This document shows positions 7,426-14,132 of a DNA stretch of 16,204 nucleotides, one piece after another. The stretch's first letter is position 1. Each line of letters opens with the position of its first letter. The stretch spans positions 1 through 16,204 of the forward strand of contig DASWFO010000110.1 of assembly GCA_036394195.1 (NCBI GenBank). Direction: 5' to 3'. This DNA is from DATJPD01 sp036394195 (lineage in GTDB: Bacteria > Pseudomonadota > Alphaproteobacteria > CACIAM-22H2). The notes beneath the pieces are model-generated. The model searched no databases. It saw only the letters and a program-made list of their open reading frames with translations, and was not told where the DNA came from. The translations under genes were made by a program, and so were the position numbers.

Positions 7426-8645
7426 CGCGGCATCACCGTCGCGTCAAGAACACGGAAAAAACGGGCCCGCCCGCGCAGGCCCTGGAACAACTCGTCGTCG
7501 GTCCCCGTCAGCCACGCCTGGGCGCCGAGTGCCGAGACCTCATCGAACAACGCGGCCCGCCGCGCACCGTCGAGATGCGCCACGACCTCGTCGAGCAGCA
7601 GGAGCGGGGCTTCACCGCGCTCGGCGGCAAGCTCGCGCGCCGTCGCCAAGGTGATCGACAGGAGCAGCGCCTTCTGCTCGCCGGTCGAGCAGTCCCGCGC
7701 CGGGCAATCGTTGGCGGCGTAGCGGACCATCAACTCGGTCCGGTGCGGACCCCAGGCGGCCCCGCCATGAAGCGCGTCGTGGCTGCGCGCGGCGCTGAGC
7801 GCCTCGCGCGCGCGGTCTTCGACCGCGACGGCCGGCATTTCGGAGAGGGCTGCATCGACCTCGCCGGCGAGCCCCAGGCGCGCGGCCGGGAACGGTCCGC
7901 CGCTCCGCGCCGCCGCCTCGTCGAGCCGGCGCACGACGCTCGCCCGCGTCGCCGCGATGGCGACCCCATGACGGGCCATACCGTCCTCGAGGGCGTCCAG
8001 CCACGCGGCGTCGCCGCAGCCATCCGCCAGCAGGCGCGAGCGCTCGCGCATCACGGTCTCGTAGGCGGCCACTTCGCCGGCGTGCTCGGGATGAAAGCCG
8101 TACACGACGCGGTCGACGAACCGCCGGCGGGCCGAGGAGCCGTCCAGGAACAGCCGATCGAGCTCCGGCGTCAGCCACGCCACGGCGAGATGCTCGGCGA
8201 GGTCCTTCTGGCCGCGCGACGGCTGGCCGTCGATGCGCACCGTCCGACGCTCGGTGGCGCCGGGTTTTTTCGGCTCGTCCCCCGGCTCGCGGCCGGTGCC
8301 GATATTGACGCGGCCCCGCGCCGTGTCCACGACCGCCGCGACGGCCCACGGCCCCGCACTTTCCGGCGCGTTCGGACTGCGCCGGTCCACTTCGGACAGC
8401 CTGGCCCGGCGCAGACCGCGGCCGGGAGCCAGGAACGACAGCGCCTCCAGGAGGTTGGTCTTGCCGGCTCCATTGGGGCCGGTGAGCACGACCGGACTGG
8501 CGTCGACGTCGAGCCTGAGGCGCGCATAGGAGCGGAAGTCGCTGAGGCTGAGCCGCACCACGGCGGCGGCGCGCGCCGGTGCCGCCGCGGCAGCCACGGG
8601 CTCCGAAATCACGGGCGCCAGGCGATTGGCCATGAGCCGGGTCAC
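7422..8645 (-). CDS. recF: DNA replication and repair protein RecF
   Basis: RecF is an SMC-like ATPase that, with RecO and RecR, loads RecA at gapped DNA. The 407-residue protein has Walker A GPNGAGKT (56-63), an ABC signature region CSTGEQK (319-325) and Walker B LLLLDEV with D352 and E353. The LSLSDFRSY strand typical of the RecF N-terminus starts only near residue 32, so there is an Ala-rich extension of about 28 residues ahead of it. The start is GTG at 8645, whose GTGA overlaps the dnaN stop; an ATG at 8633 would shorten it by four residues. The end overlaps gyrB by four bases (ATGA). It almost certainly shares a transcript with dnaN and gyrB. Confidence 0.96.
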   Translation of the reverse strand: MTRLMANRLAPVISEPVAAAAAPARAAAVVRLSLSDFRSYARLRLDVDASPVVLTGPNGAGKTNLLEALSFLAPGRGLRRARLSEVDRRSPNAPESAGPWAVAAVVDTARGRVNIGTGREPGDEPKKPGATERRTVRIDGQPSRGQKDLAEHLAVAWLTPELDRLFLDGSSARRRFVDRVVYGFHPEHAGEVAAYETVMRERSRLLADGCGDAAWLDALEDGMARHGVAIAATRASVVRRLDEAAARSGGPFPAARLGLAGEVDAALSEMPAVAVEDRAREALSAARSHDALHGGAAWGPHRTELMVRYAANDCPARDCSTGEQKALLLSITLATARELAAERGEAPLLLLDEVVAHLDGARRAALFDEVSALGAQAWLTGTDDELFQGLRGRARFFRVLDATVMPR

Positions 8646-9766
8646 ACCCGCATCGGCATCAGAACGTAGAGCGCGCTCGGGTCGGCCGTGTCCTGGACGA
8701 CCGTGGGCGAGGCGGCGTCCGACATCGCAAAACGCGCCCCGTCGCCTTCGATCTGCTGGGCGATGTCGAGAAGATACCGGGCGTTGAAGCCGATCTCGAT
8801 CGGGGCCGCGGTATAGCGCGCCTCGAGCTCCTCGGTGGCGCTGCCGGCATCGGGGCTGGTCGCGGTCAGGGTGAGTTGACCCTTGGCGAGCGCCAGCTTG
8901 ATGGCGCGCGACTTTTCCGTGGAGATCGTGGCCACGCGATCGACCGCCTCGGCGAACTGCTTGCAGTCGACCTCGAGCACCTTGTCGTTGCCCGACGGGA
9001 TGACCCGCTCGTAATCCGGGAATGTCCCGTCGATGAGCTTCGAGGTCAGGACCACGTCGTCGAAGGCGAAGCGCACGCGCGTATCCGACAGCGACACCGC
9101 GATGGACCCTTGCGTTTCGTCGAGCAGCTTGCGCAGTTCCAGCACGGTCTTGCGCGGCAGGATGACGCCGGGAATGTTGTCGGCGCCGGCCGGCAAGGTC
9201 ATCTCGACGCGCGCCAGGCGGTGCCCGTCGGTGGCGACCGCGCGCAGCACCTTCATGCCGTTGCTTTGCGTCGCATGCATGTAGATGCCGTTGAGGTAGT
9301 AGCGCGTCTCTTCGGTCGAGATCGCAAACCGCGTGCGGTCGATCAGGCCGCGCAGGTCGCCCGCGGCGAGCTCGAAATTGTTGGGCAATTCGCCGCCGGC
9401 CATTTTCGGAAAATCCTCCGCCGGCAGGCTGGCGAGCGTGAAGGTCGAACGGCCGGCCTTGAGGCTCACCTGACCGCTCTTCGCATCACTGCCGCTGTCG
9501 AGACCGACCTGGCTGCCTTCCGGCAACTTGCGGACGATGTCGTACAGGGTGTGCGCCTGCACGGTCGTGGTGCCGGTCTTGCCGACGTCGGCGGACGCGG
9601 TTTCGACGATGGCGAGATCCATGTCGGTCGCGGTCATCGCCAGCTTGTTCTTCGAGGCTTCGAGAAGAACATTGGCGAGGATCGGAATGGTGTTGCGCCG
9701 TTCAACGACGCTCTGGATGTGCCCCAGCGATTTGAGAAGGGCACCGCGCTCGATCGTGAGTTTCAT
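8642..9766 (-). CDS. dnaN: DNA polymerase III beta subunit (sliding clamp)
   Basis: DnaN forms the ring-shaped processivity clamp that holds DNA polymerase III and other partners on DNA. The 374-residue length is normal. Family marks include MKLTIERGALLKSLGHIQSV at the N-terminus, RNTIPILANVLLEA (24-37), ATDGHRLAR (178-186) forming part of the partner-peptide groove, PRKTVLELRKLL (204-215) and the C-terminal YVLMPMRV. The ATG at 9766 fits the family start; the ribosome site upstream is weak. The stop overlaps the recF GTG start (GTGA). Unlike the usual arrangement it is not directly behind dnaA: pcp and a palindromic repeat intervene, and a candidate promoter lies at 9884-9912. Confidence 0.98.
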   Translation of the reverse strand: MKLTIERGALLKSLGHIQSVVERRNTIPILANVLLEASKNKLAMTATDMDLAIVETASADVGKTGTTTVQAHTLYDIVRKLPEGSQVGLDSGSDAKSGQVSLKAGRSTFTLASLPAEDFPKMAGGELPNNFELAAGDLRGLIDRTRFAISTEETRYYLNGIYMHATQSNGMKVLRAVATDGHRLARVEMTLPAGADNIPGVILPRKTVLELRKLLDETQGSIAVSLSDTRVRFAFDDVVLTSKLIDGTFPDYERVIPSGNDKVLEVDCKQFAEAVDRVATISTEKSRAIKLALAKGQLTLTATSPDAGSATEELEARYTAAPIEIGFNARYLLDIAQQIEGDGARFAMSDAASPTVVQDTADPSALYVLMPMRV

Positions 9767-9883
9767 GAGGGTCGGATCCGCGTCCTTTGGGGGATTTTTG
9801 AAACGGCGCCGGACCCCCCGGGTGCCGCCTCCTTGCAGGGCTGGGCGGGGACGCTGCCTGCCGTGCCTTTTGCCAGGACCGGC

Positions 9884-9912
9884 AGTATATCAGAAGCGTT
9901 TGAAATCTAAAA
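9884..9912 (-). promoter_or_regulatory. candidate promoter of dnaN-recF-gyrB
   Basis: On the minus strand TTTTAG (9912-9907), a 17-base spacer and TATACT (9889-9884) form a plausible sigma-70-like promoter about 110 bases upstream of the dnaN start. The -10 is good and the -35 poor. The surrounding 9899-9960 is strikingly AT-rich for this genome, and a perfect palindrome AAAACGTTTT (9909-9918) overlaps the -35, which could be a regulator site. Confidence 0.45.
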
Positions 9913-9962
9913 CGTTTTCGTCATTTTATGGCTAATAAATCGCAGTAAATTCAGCCCTGTTT

Positions 9963-10622
9963 TCAAGCCTTTGGCGCAGGTTTTTTCGCCGCCGCTGCAA
10001 GGGTCGCCGCAAGCGCGATCTGGACCGCCTTCCGCTGCACCGAAAGCGCCATCGAGGGGAGGGGCGCTGTCGCCGAGTCGCGGCCGAGTCCCGCCGCGAC
10101 CTCGGCCGGCAACAACGGCAGGTGGATGAAGCCGCATGGAATGCGGCGCGGCACCGCGGCCAGTGCCCGATAGAGGGCCGCGTTGCAGAGATATGTGCCG
10201 GCCGTCTCGGACAGCCGCGCCGGAATGCCCGCCGCCAGCAGCTTCGCCTGGATGGCGCGCAGCGGCAGGCGCGCCCACAGCCCCGCGCCCGCCGCCTTGT
10301 CGAGGGACCGGTCGGCCAGGCGCATCCCCGCATTATCGGCGATGGTGAAATCGGCCAGGTTGAGGGCCACCCGTTCCAGCCGGATGACCGCCTCCCCCGG
10401 CGCCAGCCCCAACAGGATCACGGCGACCGGATCGACGCCGCGCAGCGCCTCGATCAGGGCGCGATCGAGGGCGGCCATGTCGACCGGCAGCACGCGGCCC
10501 ACGACCGGAACCCCGGCGATGCGCGATCCGTCCAGCTGCTGCGCGATCTCGGCCGACGGATTTAGGGCATAGCCGCCGAACGGCTCGAAGCCGGTGACCA
10601 GCGCCGCCTTTTTTCTCTTCAT
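9963..10622 (-). CDS. pcp: pyroglutamyl-peptidase I
   Basis: This cysteine peptidase (family C15) removes N-terminal pyroglutamate from peptides in the cytoplasm. The 219 residues fit the family. Visible motifs are the N-terminal VTGFEPFGG (9-17) followed by NPS, the catalytic glutamate region RLERVALN (E83), the nucleophile region SETAGTYLCN (C146) and the histidine region GFIHLPLLP (H167). The triad E83-C146-H167 has the spacing known for the family. The start ATG at 10622 lacks a clear ribosome site. It lies between dnaA and dnaN, where most Alphaproteobacteria have no gene, and is separated from dnaA by a palindromic repeat. A functional link to replication is not expected; it is probably an insertion or lineage-specific neighbour. 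Confidence 0.92.
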   Translation of the reverse strand: MKRKKAALVTGFEPFGGYALNPSAEIAQQLDGSRIAGVPVVGRVLPVDMAALDRALIEALRGVDPVAVILLGLAPGEAVIRLERVALNLADFTIADNAGMRLADRSLDKAAGAGLWARLPLRAIQAKLLAAGIPARLSETAGTYLCNAALYRALAAVPRRIPCGFIHLPLLPAEVAAGLGRDSATAPLPSMALSVQRKAVQIALAATLAAAAKKPAPKA

Positions 10623-10661
10623 GCGAAGAATTTAGCAGAGGCGAGGAGAAGACGGCGATCG

Positions 10662-10767
10662 GTCATTGCGAGGAGCGCAAGCGACGACGCAATCCAGAAG
10701 GACCTGGATTACTTCGCCCGGGGTGTGGGGGGCTTCGCCCCCTACAGGAATGGGGGCTCGCAATGAC
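10662..10767. repeat. REP-like extragenic palindromic element
   Basis: The ends are a perfect 11-bp inverted repeat: GTCATTGCGAG (10662-10672) and CTCGCAATGAC (10757-10767). Inside are a second pair AATCCAG (10691-10697) / CTGGATT (10704-10710) and a hairpin GGGGGC-TTC-GCCCCC (10728-10742). The GTCATTGCGAGGAGCG...AATCCAG pattern resembles short palindromic repeats that recur between genes in many bacterial genomes. It fills the gap between the dnaA stop and the pcp start and could act as an RNA hairpin at the 3' end of the dnaA transcript. Whether it is repeated elsewhere in this genome cannot be seen here. Confidence 0.75.
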
Positions 10768-10784
10768 GTTCGGAAGGGCGGAGC

Positions 10785-12287
10785 TTACGCCTCGAGCATG
10801 CGCCGCAGCAGCTCGATGTCCTCGGCGAAGCTCGAATCGGTGGAGCGGAGCTCCTCGATCTTCTTCACCGCGTGCATCACGGTCGTGTGGTCGCGGCCGC
10901 CGAACTTGCGGCCGATCTCCGGCAGCGAGCGCGAGGTGAGCTGCTTGGCCAGATACATCGCGACCTGGCGCGGCCGGGCGACCAGGCGGGCACGGCGCGG
11001 GCTGTGCATATCGGCGAGCCGGATGGAATAATGCTCGGCCACGCGCTTCTGGATTTCTTCGATGGTCACGCGGCGATCGTTGGCACGAAGAAGATCGTGC
11101 AGCACGTCCTGCGCCGTCTCGAAGGTGATCGCCCGGCCAACCAGGGTCGCGTGCGCCGCGATGCGGTTCAGCGCGCCTTCGAGCTCGCGCACGTTCGACG
11201 TGATCTTGTGGGCCAGGAACTCGAGCACCTTCGGCGGCACCGCGAGGTTCATCTTCTCGGCCTTGGTCTGCAGGATGCCGAGGCGAAGCTCGTAGGTCGT
11301 CGGATGGATATCGGCGACAAGCCCCCAGCCGAGCCGCGAGCGGACGCGATCCTCGATGCCTTCGAGGTCGGCCGGGCTCTTGTCGGCGGAGAGCACGATC
11401 TGCCGGTTCTGGTCCACCAGGGCGTTGAAGGTGTGAAAGAACTCTTCCTGCGTCGAATCCTTGCCGCTGATGAACTGCACGTCGTCGATCATCAGCACGT
11501 CGACCGACCGGAACTGCTCCTTGAACGACATCATGTCCTTGAAGCGCAGCGCCCGGATGAAGCGGTACATGAACATCTCGGCGGAGAGATAGGCGACGCG
11601 GCGTTGCGGGTGCCGCTTGCGGATCTCCCACGCCATGGCATGCATCAGATGCGTCTTGCCGAGGCCGACGCCGCCGTAGAGGAACAGCGGGTTGAACGGC
11701 ACCTTCGCCTCCTCGGAGACGCGCCGGGCCGCCGCGGTGGCGAACTCGTTGGGCTTGCCGATGACGAAATTGTCGAACGTGAAACGGGGATCGAGCGGCG
11801 CGCCGAAATCATCGCCGTCCGGCGAGGTGCCGCCGGAGGCGGCGGCTGCGGCGATCGGACGCCGATCGAAGCCGGGGGCCGACGCCTGACCGTCGCCGTC
11901 CGAGTAGCCCAGCCGGGTGGGCATCGCCGGGCGCGCCTTGATCATCTCCGGACGCACGGCCTGGCTACGCTCCGCCGCGACGATCGTCCGCACCGCCGCC
12001 GCCGGCGACGCCACGACGATTTCGACCGCCCGGACGTTCTTGTTCTCGGCTTTCCATAACGCCCGCAGACGCTCCGCATAATGGGTGCGGACCCAGTCCT
12101 GCATGAACCGCGTGGGCACCGCGATCTTGACCTCGCCGTCGTCGACCCCGGCGAGGGTCAGCGGCTTCAGCCAGCTGCGATAGGCGACCTCGCCGAATTC
12201 GGCGCGCAGCTTTCCGCGGACTCGCGCCCATTGCGTCTCGACGGTGGGGCCTGACTCGTCGCGCATCACCGTCATTCCTGGGTCCAT
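10785..12287 (-). CDS. dnaA: chromosomal replication initiator protein DnaA
   Basis: DnaA is the AAA+ ATPase that binds DnaA boxes at oriC and opens the duplex. The 500 residues show all four domains: domain I (about 16-95, WxxVRGKLRAEFGEVAYRSW region), a variable linker (95-165), the AAA+ domain with Walker A GGVGLGKT (205-212) and Walker B LMIDDV (265-270), and the C-terminal DNA-binding domain with the signature GGRDHTTVMHAVKKI (463-477). The start is not certain: M1 (12287), M5 and M8 are all possible. M8 has AGGA nine bases upstream, M1 a weaker GGACGG. With M1 the gene overlaps the rhodanese gene upstream by 16 bases, which suggests a shared transcript. The REP-like element lies just past the stop. 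Confidence 0.98.
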   Translation of the reverse strand: MDPGMTVMRDESGPTVETQWARVRGKLRAEFGEVAYRSWLKPLTLAGVDDGEVKIAVPTRFMQDWVRTHYAERLRALWKAENKNVRAVEIVVASPAAAVRTIVAAERSQAVRPEMIKARPAMPTRLGYSDGDGQASAPGFDRRPIAAAAASGGTSPDGDDFGAPLDPRFTFDNFVIGKPNEFATAAARRVSEEAKVPFNPLFLYGGVGLGKTHLMHAMAWEIRKRHPQRRVAYLSAEMFMYRFIRALRFKDMMSFKEQFRSVDVLMIDDVQFISGKDSTQEEFFHTFNALVDQNRQIVLSADKSPADLEGIEDRVRSRLGWGLVADIHPTTYELRLGILQTKAEKMNLAVPPKVLEFLAHKITSNVRELEGALNRIAAHATLVGRAITFETAQDVLHDLLRANDRRVTIEEIQKRVAEHYSIRLADMHSPRRARLVARPRQVAMYLAKQLTSRSLPEIGRKFGGRDHTTVMHAVKKIEELRSTDSSFAEDIELLRRMLEA

Positions 12288-12772
12288 GGCAAACCGTCCG
12301 CCTTCCAGCCGGAAGCAGCGCCGCGATGCTGGCCCCCGTCATGCAGCCCCTCGAACCCGCCGGCCAGATTGTAGCACTGCTGCCAGCCGGCGGCGGTCAT
12401 GGCGATGGCGGCCGAGCGCGAGCGCCCGCCCGAGCGGCAGATGAAGATGACGGTCGCGTCCTTGGAGACGCCCGCGCGCTCAACGTCCGGCACGAAACTC
12501 TGATTGGCGGACATCCGCGGCTTGGCGCCCGCCGTGCCCGGAACAAAGGACTGCCATTCGACGAGCACGGCGCGCTTGTCCAGCGACGAGAGATCGGGCA
12601 CGCCCACGAAAGACCACTCCGCCTGCGAGCGGCAATCCACGAGCACGGAATTCGGCTGGCGCTGCAGCAGGTCCCAGGCGTCCTTCGGCGTGAGGTCGCC
12701 CGCGTAACCTGCCGTCGCGCGGCTTTCATTGCCGCTCTTCGGTCGCGTCATCTCCGCTGACCCGTTTGACAT
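12272..12772 (-). CDS. rhodanese-like domain protein
   Basis: This is a single rhodanese (sulfurtransferase-fold) domain protein of 166 residues, cytoplasmic, with no signal peptide. The N-terminal CH2A-like part reads SVLVDCRSQAEWSFVGVPD (42-60), and the active-site loop is CRSGGRSRSAA with the persulfide-forming C112. After that, AAGWQQCYNLAGGFEG (127-142) is the typical final strand and helix of the fold. The six-residue loop after C112 fits the sulfurtransferase class rather than the longer phosphatase class. The ATG at 12772 is preceded by AGGGG with a short spacer; an internal ATG at residue 8 is an alternative. The end overlaps dnaA by 16 bases, so the two are likely transcribed together and perhaps translationally linked. 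The sulfur acceptor is unknown. Confidence 0.9.
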   Translation of the reverse strand: MSNGSAEMTRPKSGNESRATAGYAGDLTPKDAWDLLQRQPNSVLVDCRSQAEWSFVGVPDLSSLDKRAVLVEWQSFVPGTAGAKPRMSANQSFVPDVERAGVSKDATVIFICRSGGRSRSAAIAMTAAGWQQCYNLAGGFEGLHDGGQHRGAASGWKADGLPWTQE

Positions 12773-12792
12773 GTCCCCTGCCCGCCCTGACG

Positions 12793-12836
12793 TTCCGGCC
12801 GGAATTTCCGACCGTCTTCGGCCGGCTCGTCCGGCC
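12793..12836. promoter_or_regulatory. palindromes in the rhodanese-dnaA leader
   Basis: A perfect 12-bp palindrome TTCCGGCCGGAA (12793-12804) lies 20 bases upstream of the rhodanese start. A second hairpin, GGCCGG (12820-12825) / CCGGCC (12831-12836), follows with a 5-base loop. They may fold in the leader RNA or bind a regulator. Confidence 0.35.
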
Positions 12837-13002
12837 TCAGTGTGCTGCTAAAAATCTAAAGAATTCGTTCTACCCTTTAGTCCCGGTTCAGCTTCAACTT
12901 CCGGGCGGCACGCCGCCCCTTCGTCGGGCGGCTGGGTGGGGCGCAACGCCGTCCCCCGACGGGCTGCGCGCCGACCCTCTGCTCGGTCGAGCGCGGTTCC
13001 TA

Positions 13003-13047
13003 TATTGATGAGCCGGGTATTGATGAGCCGGGTATTGATGAGCCGGG
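13003..13047. repeat. 15-bp tandem repeat, three perfect copies
   Basis: TATTGATGAGCCGGG occurs at 13003-13017, 13018-13032 and 13033-13047 without change. It lies in non-coding DNA upstream of the rhodanese-dnaA pair. Perfect identity implies recent expansion or active upkeep. Confidence 0.9.
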
Positions 13048-13186
13048 CCGCCCGACGGCAGCGGCAAGACAGAGAAGTACGTTGAAAAGGACTGCGACAT
13101 TTCGGTGCGTGATTTTCTATGTGACCGGTGGGTGCCGCCTCTGATCCGACTTCTTCCAAGGCCCGGCACAAACGAGCCCTAGTGCC

Positions 13187-13215
13187 TCGTCTTCTTATAA
13201 CGTCGTCTTCTTATA
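13187..13215. repeat. 13-bp direct repeat with TTATA ends
   Basis: TCGTCTTCTTATA is present at 13187-13199 and again at 13203-13215, a 16-base period. The copies end in AT-rich TTATA. They lie in the dnaA-rpsT gap. Confidence 0.75.
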
Positions 13216-13693
13216 TACGTCCGCAGTCTCCGCCTGCTGCCGACCAACACCTTCGACTTCGCTCGGATCGACTTTCGCCGAACCGGCTGCTGACCTCATC
13301 GAAAAAAAACCGCTTGTGACACTGACCGTCTCTGCTGCTCCTTCGCGGCGAGCGTCGCACTCTGGATGAGAGCGCCGCTCTTGCTTGGAACGTTTTGATC
13401 TGGCCTCCCCACGATCAGCGTCCCGCAAATCTAGTCGGCGTTTTTGGAACGTGCAACATGATGTGTCGTGATTCTGCAAAAAAATTTACTTGCGTGGCTT
13501 GAAATGGGCGTTCCAGGTCCGCGCAACAAAACTGCTCACGTGCGATGTGCGAACGTCTTGCAGTGAGAACGATCACACATGAGGCAACGCCATCTCATAT
13601 TTGAAGTGGCGTGGCGGAGAGACGCACGCAAATCCTAGTGCGAGACCAGCCCGTGCTGAGGTATGGGCGGATGCGGGAGCGTCGCCGGCGAAA

Positions 13694-13972
13694 TCAGCCG
13701 AGCGCTTTGATCCGCGAGGACAGGCGAGATAATTTCCGAGCGACGAGATTCTTGTGAACCAAGCCGCCATGCACGCCGCGCATCAGCAACGGCTGTGCGT
13801 CTTTGAAAGCCGCCTGAGCCTCGCCTTTATTGCCGGCGGCGATCGCCGCCTCGACCTTCCGCAGCGACGAGCGAAGCATCGAGAGCCGCGACTGATTCAC
13901 GTCATGACGACGGACCGCCTGACGAGCCGCTTTCCGCGCCGAGGGGTTGCGCTTGATTTTCTTTGCCGCCAT
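13694..13972 (-). CDS. rpsT: 30S ribosomal protein S20
   Basis: S20 is a helical primary binder of 16S rRNA in the small subunit. The 92-residue, strongly basic protein carries the family core: PSARKAARQAVRRHDVNQSR (10-29), LRSSLRKVEAAI (33-44) and the C-terminal GLVHKNLVARKLSRLSSRIK (70-89). The N-terminus MAAKKIKR before the NPSARK segment is some residues longer than the common MANxxSAKK start, and no alternative in-frame start lies between. The ribosome site is weak (GGATAAC). A near-consensus promoter lies at 14017-14045, giving a leader of about 38 bases; S20 controls its own translation in E. coli, but whether it does so here is unknown. Its place between the enoyl-CoA hydratase and dnaA genes is the usual alphaproteobacterial order. 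Confidence 0.95.
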   Translation of the reverse strand: MAAKKIKRNPSARKAARQAVRRHDVNQSRLSMLRSSLRKVEAAIAAGNKGEAQAAFKDAQPLLMRGVHGGLVHKNLVARKLSRLSSRIKALG

Positions 13973-14016
13973 TGGAGTTATCCGCTTTGCCGTGAGCCGA
14001 ATTTCGGGAAGGCGCG

Positions 14017-14045
14017 GTTATAAACCCCTGTCCCATATGCGTCAA
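14017..14045 (-). promoter_or_regulatory. sigma-70-type promoter of rpsT
   Basis: On the minus strand TTGACG (14045-14040), a 17-base spacer and TATAAC (14022-14017) match the housekeeping promoter consensus closely. Transcription would start near 14010, about 38 bases ahead of the rpsT ATG. This is the best promoter in the window, as expected for a ribosomal protein gene. Confidence 0.75.
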
Positions 14046-14049
14046 CTTG

Positions 14050-14071
14050 GCGCGGCCAGCCCGGGCCGCGC
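14050..14071 (-). terminator. hairpin between the enoyl-CoA hydratase gene and rpsT
   Basis: GCGCGGCC (14050-14057) and GGCCGCGC (14064-14071) form a perfect 8-bp stem with a 6-base loop, just upstream of the rpsT -35. It could end the transcript of the preceding gene, but there is no T-run. Confidence 0.35.
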
Positions 14072-14132
14072 ACGCCCTGGGCGGACCCGGCGGCCGCCGC
14101 GCCCCCGGAGATGACAGGCTGTAATGTTCGAA

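Larger units (their letters stand above)
12773..13693. other. dnaA-rpsT gap: repeat-bearing non-coding region, candidate for origin or regulation
   Basis: About 920 bases with no gene I can support; the short open frames here have skewed, low-complexity composition. Contents from left to right are leader palindromes (12793-12836), an AT-rich patch with AAATCTAAA (12852-12860), three 15-bp tandem repeats (13003-13047), a 13-bp direct repeat (13187-13215), an A-run near 13302-13309, and an AT-rich stretch around 13440-13495. A gap of this size next to dnaA is where an origin might lie, but I found no canonical DnaA box (TTATCCACA or one-mismatch forms). In some Alphaproteobacteria the origin is elsewhere, near hemE. 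Confidence 0.5.

Noticed and set aside
9909..9918. AAAACGTTTT as a stand-alone operator
   Set aside because: A 10-bp AT-rich palindrome in an AT-rich promoter patch is easily due to chance; it is noted only with the dnaN promoter.
12848..13171. 107-residue minus-strand frame including the 15-bp repeats
   Set aside because: The only regularity is the repeated RLINT made by the tandem repeat; no ribosome site, no family resemblance.
13054..13182. Plus-strand P-loop-like DGSGKTEK in a 42-codon open stretch
   Set aside because: A stop codon lies close upstream with no start between, and the segment lacks any further ATPase features; likely chance.
13195..13479. 94-residue minus-strand frame in the dnaA-rpsT gap
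   Set aside because: It needs a TTG start, has no ribosome site and no recognisable motif; a genuine small gene cannot be fully excluded.
13978..13986. TTATCCGCT resembling a DnaA box
   Set aside because: Two mismatches to the consensus, a single copy and location in the rpsT leader; not enough to call an origin.
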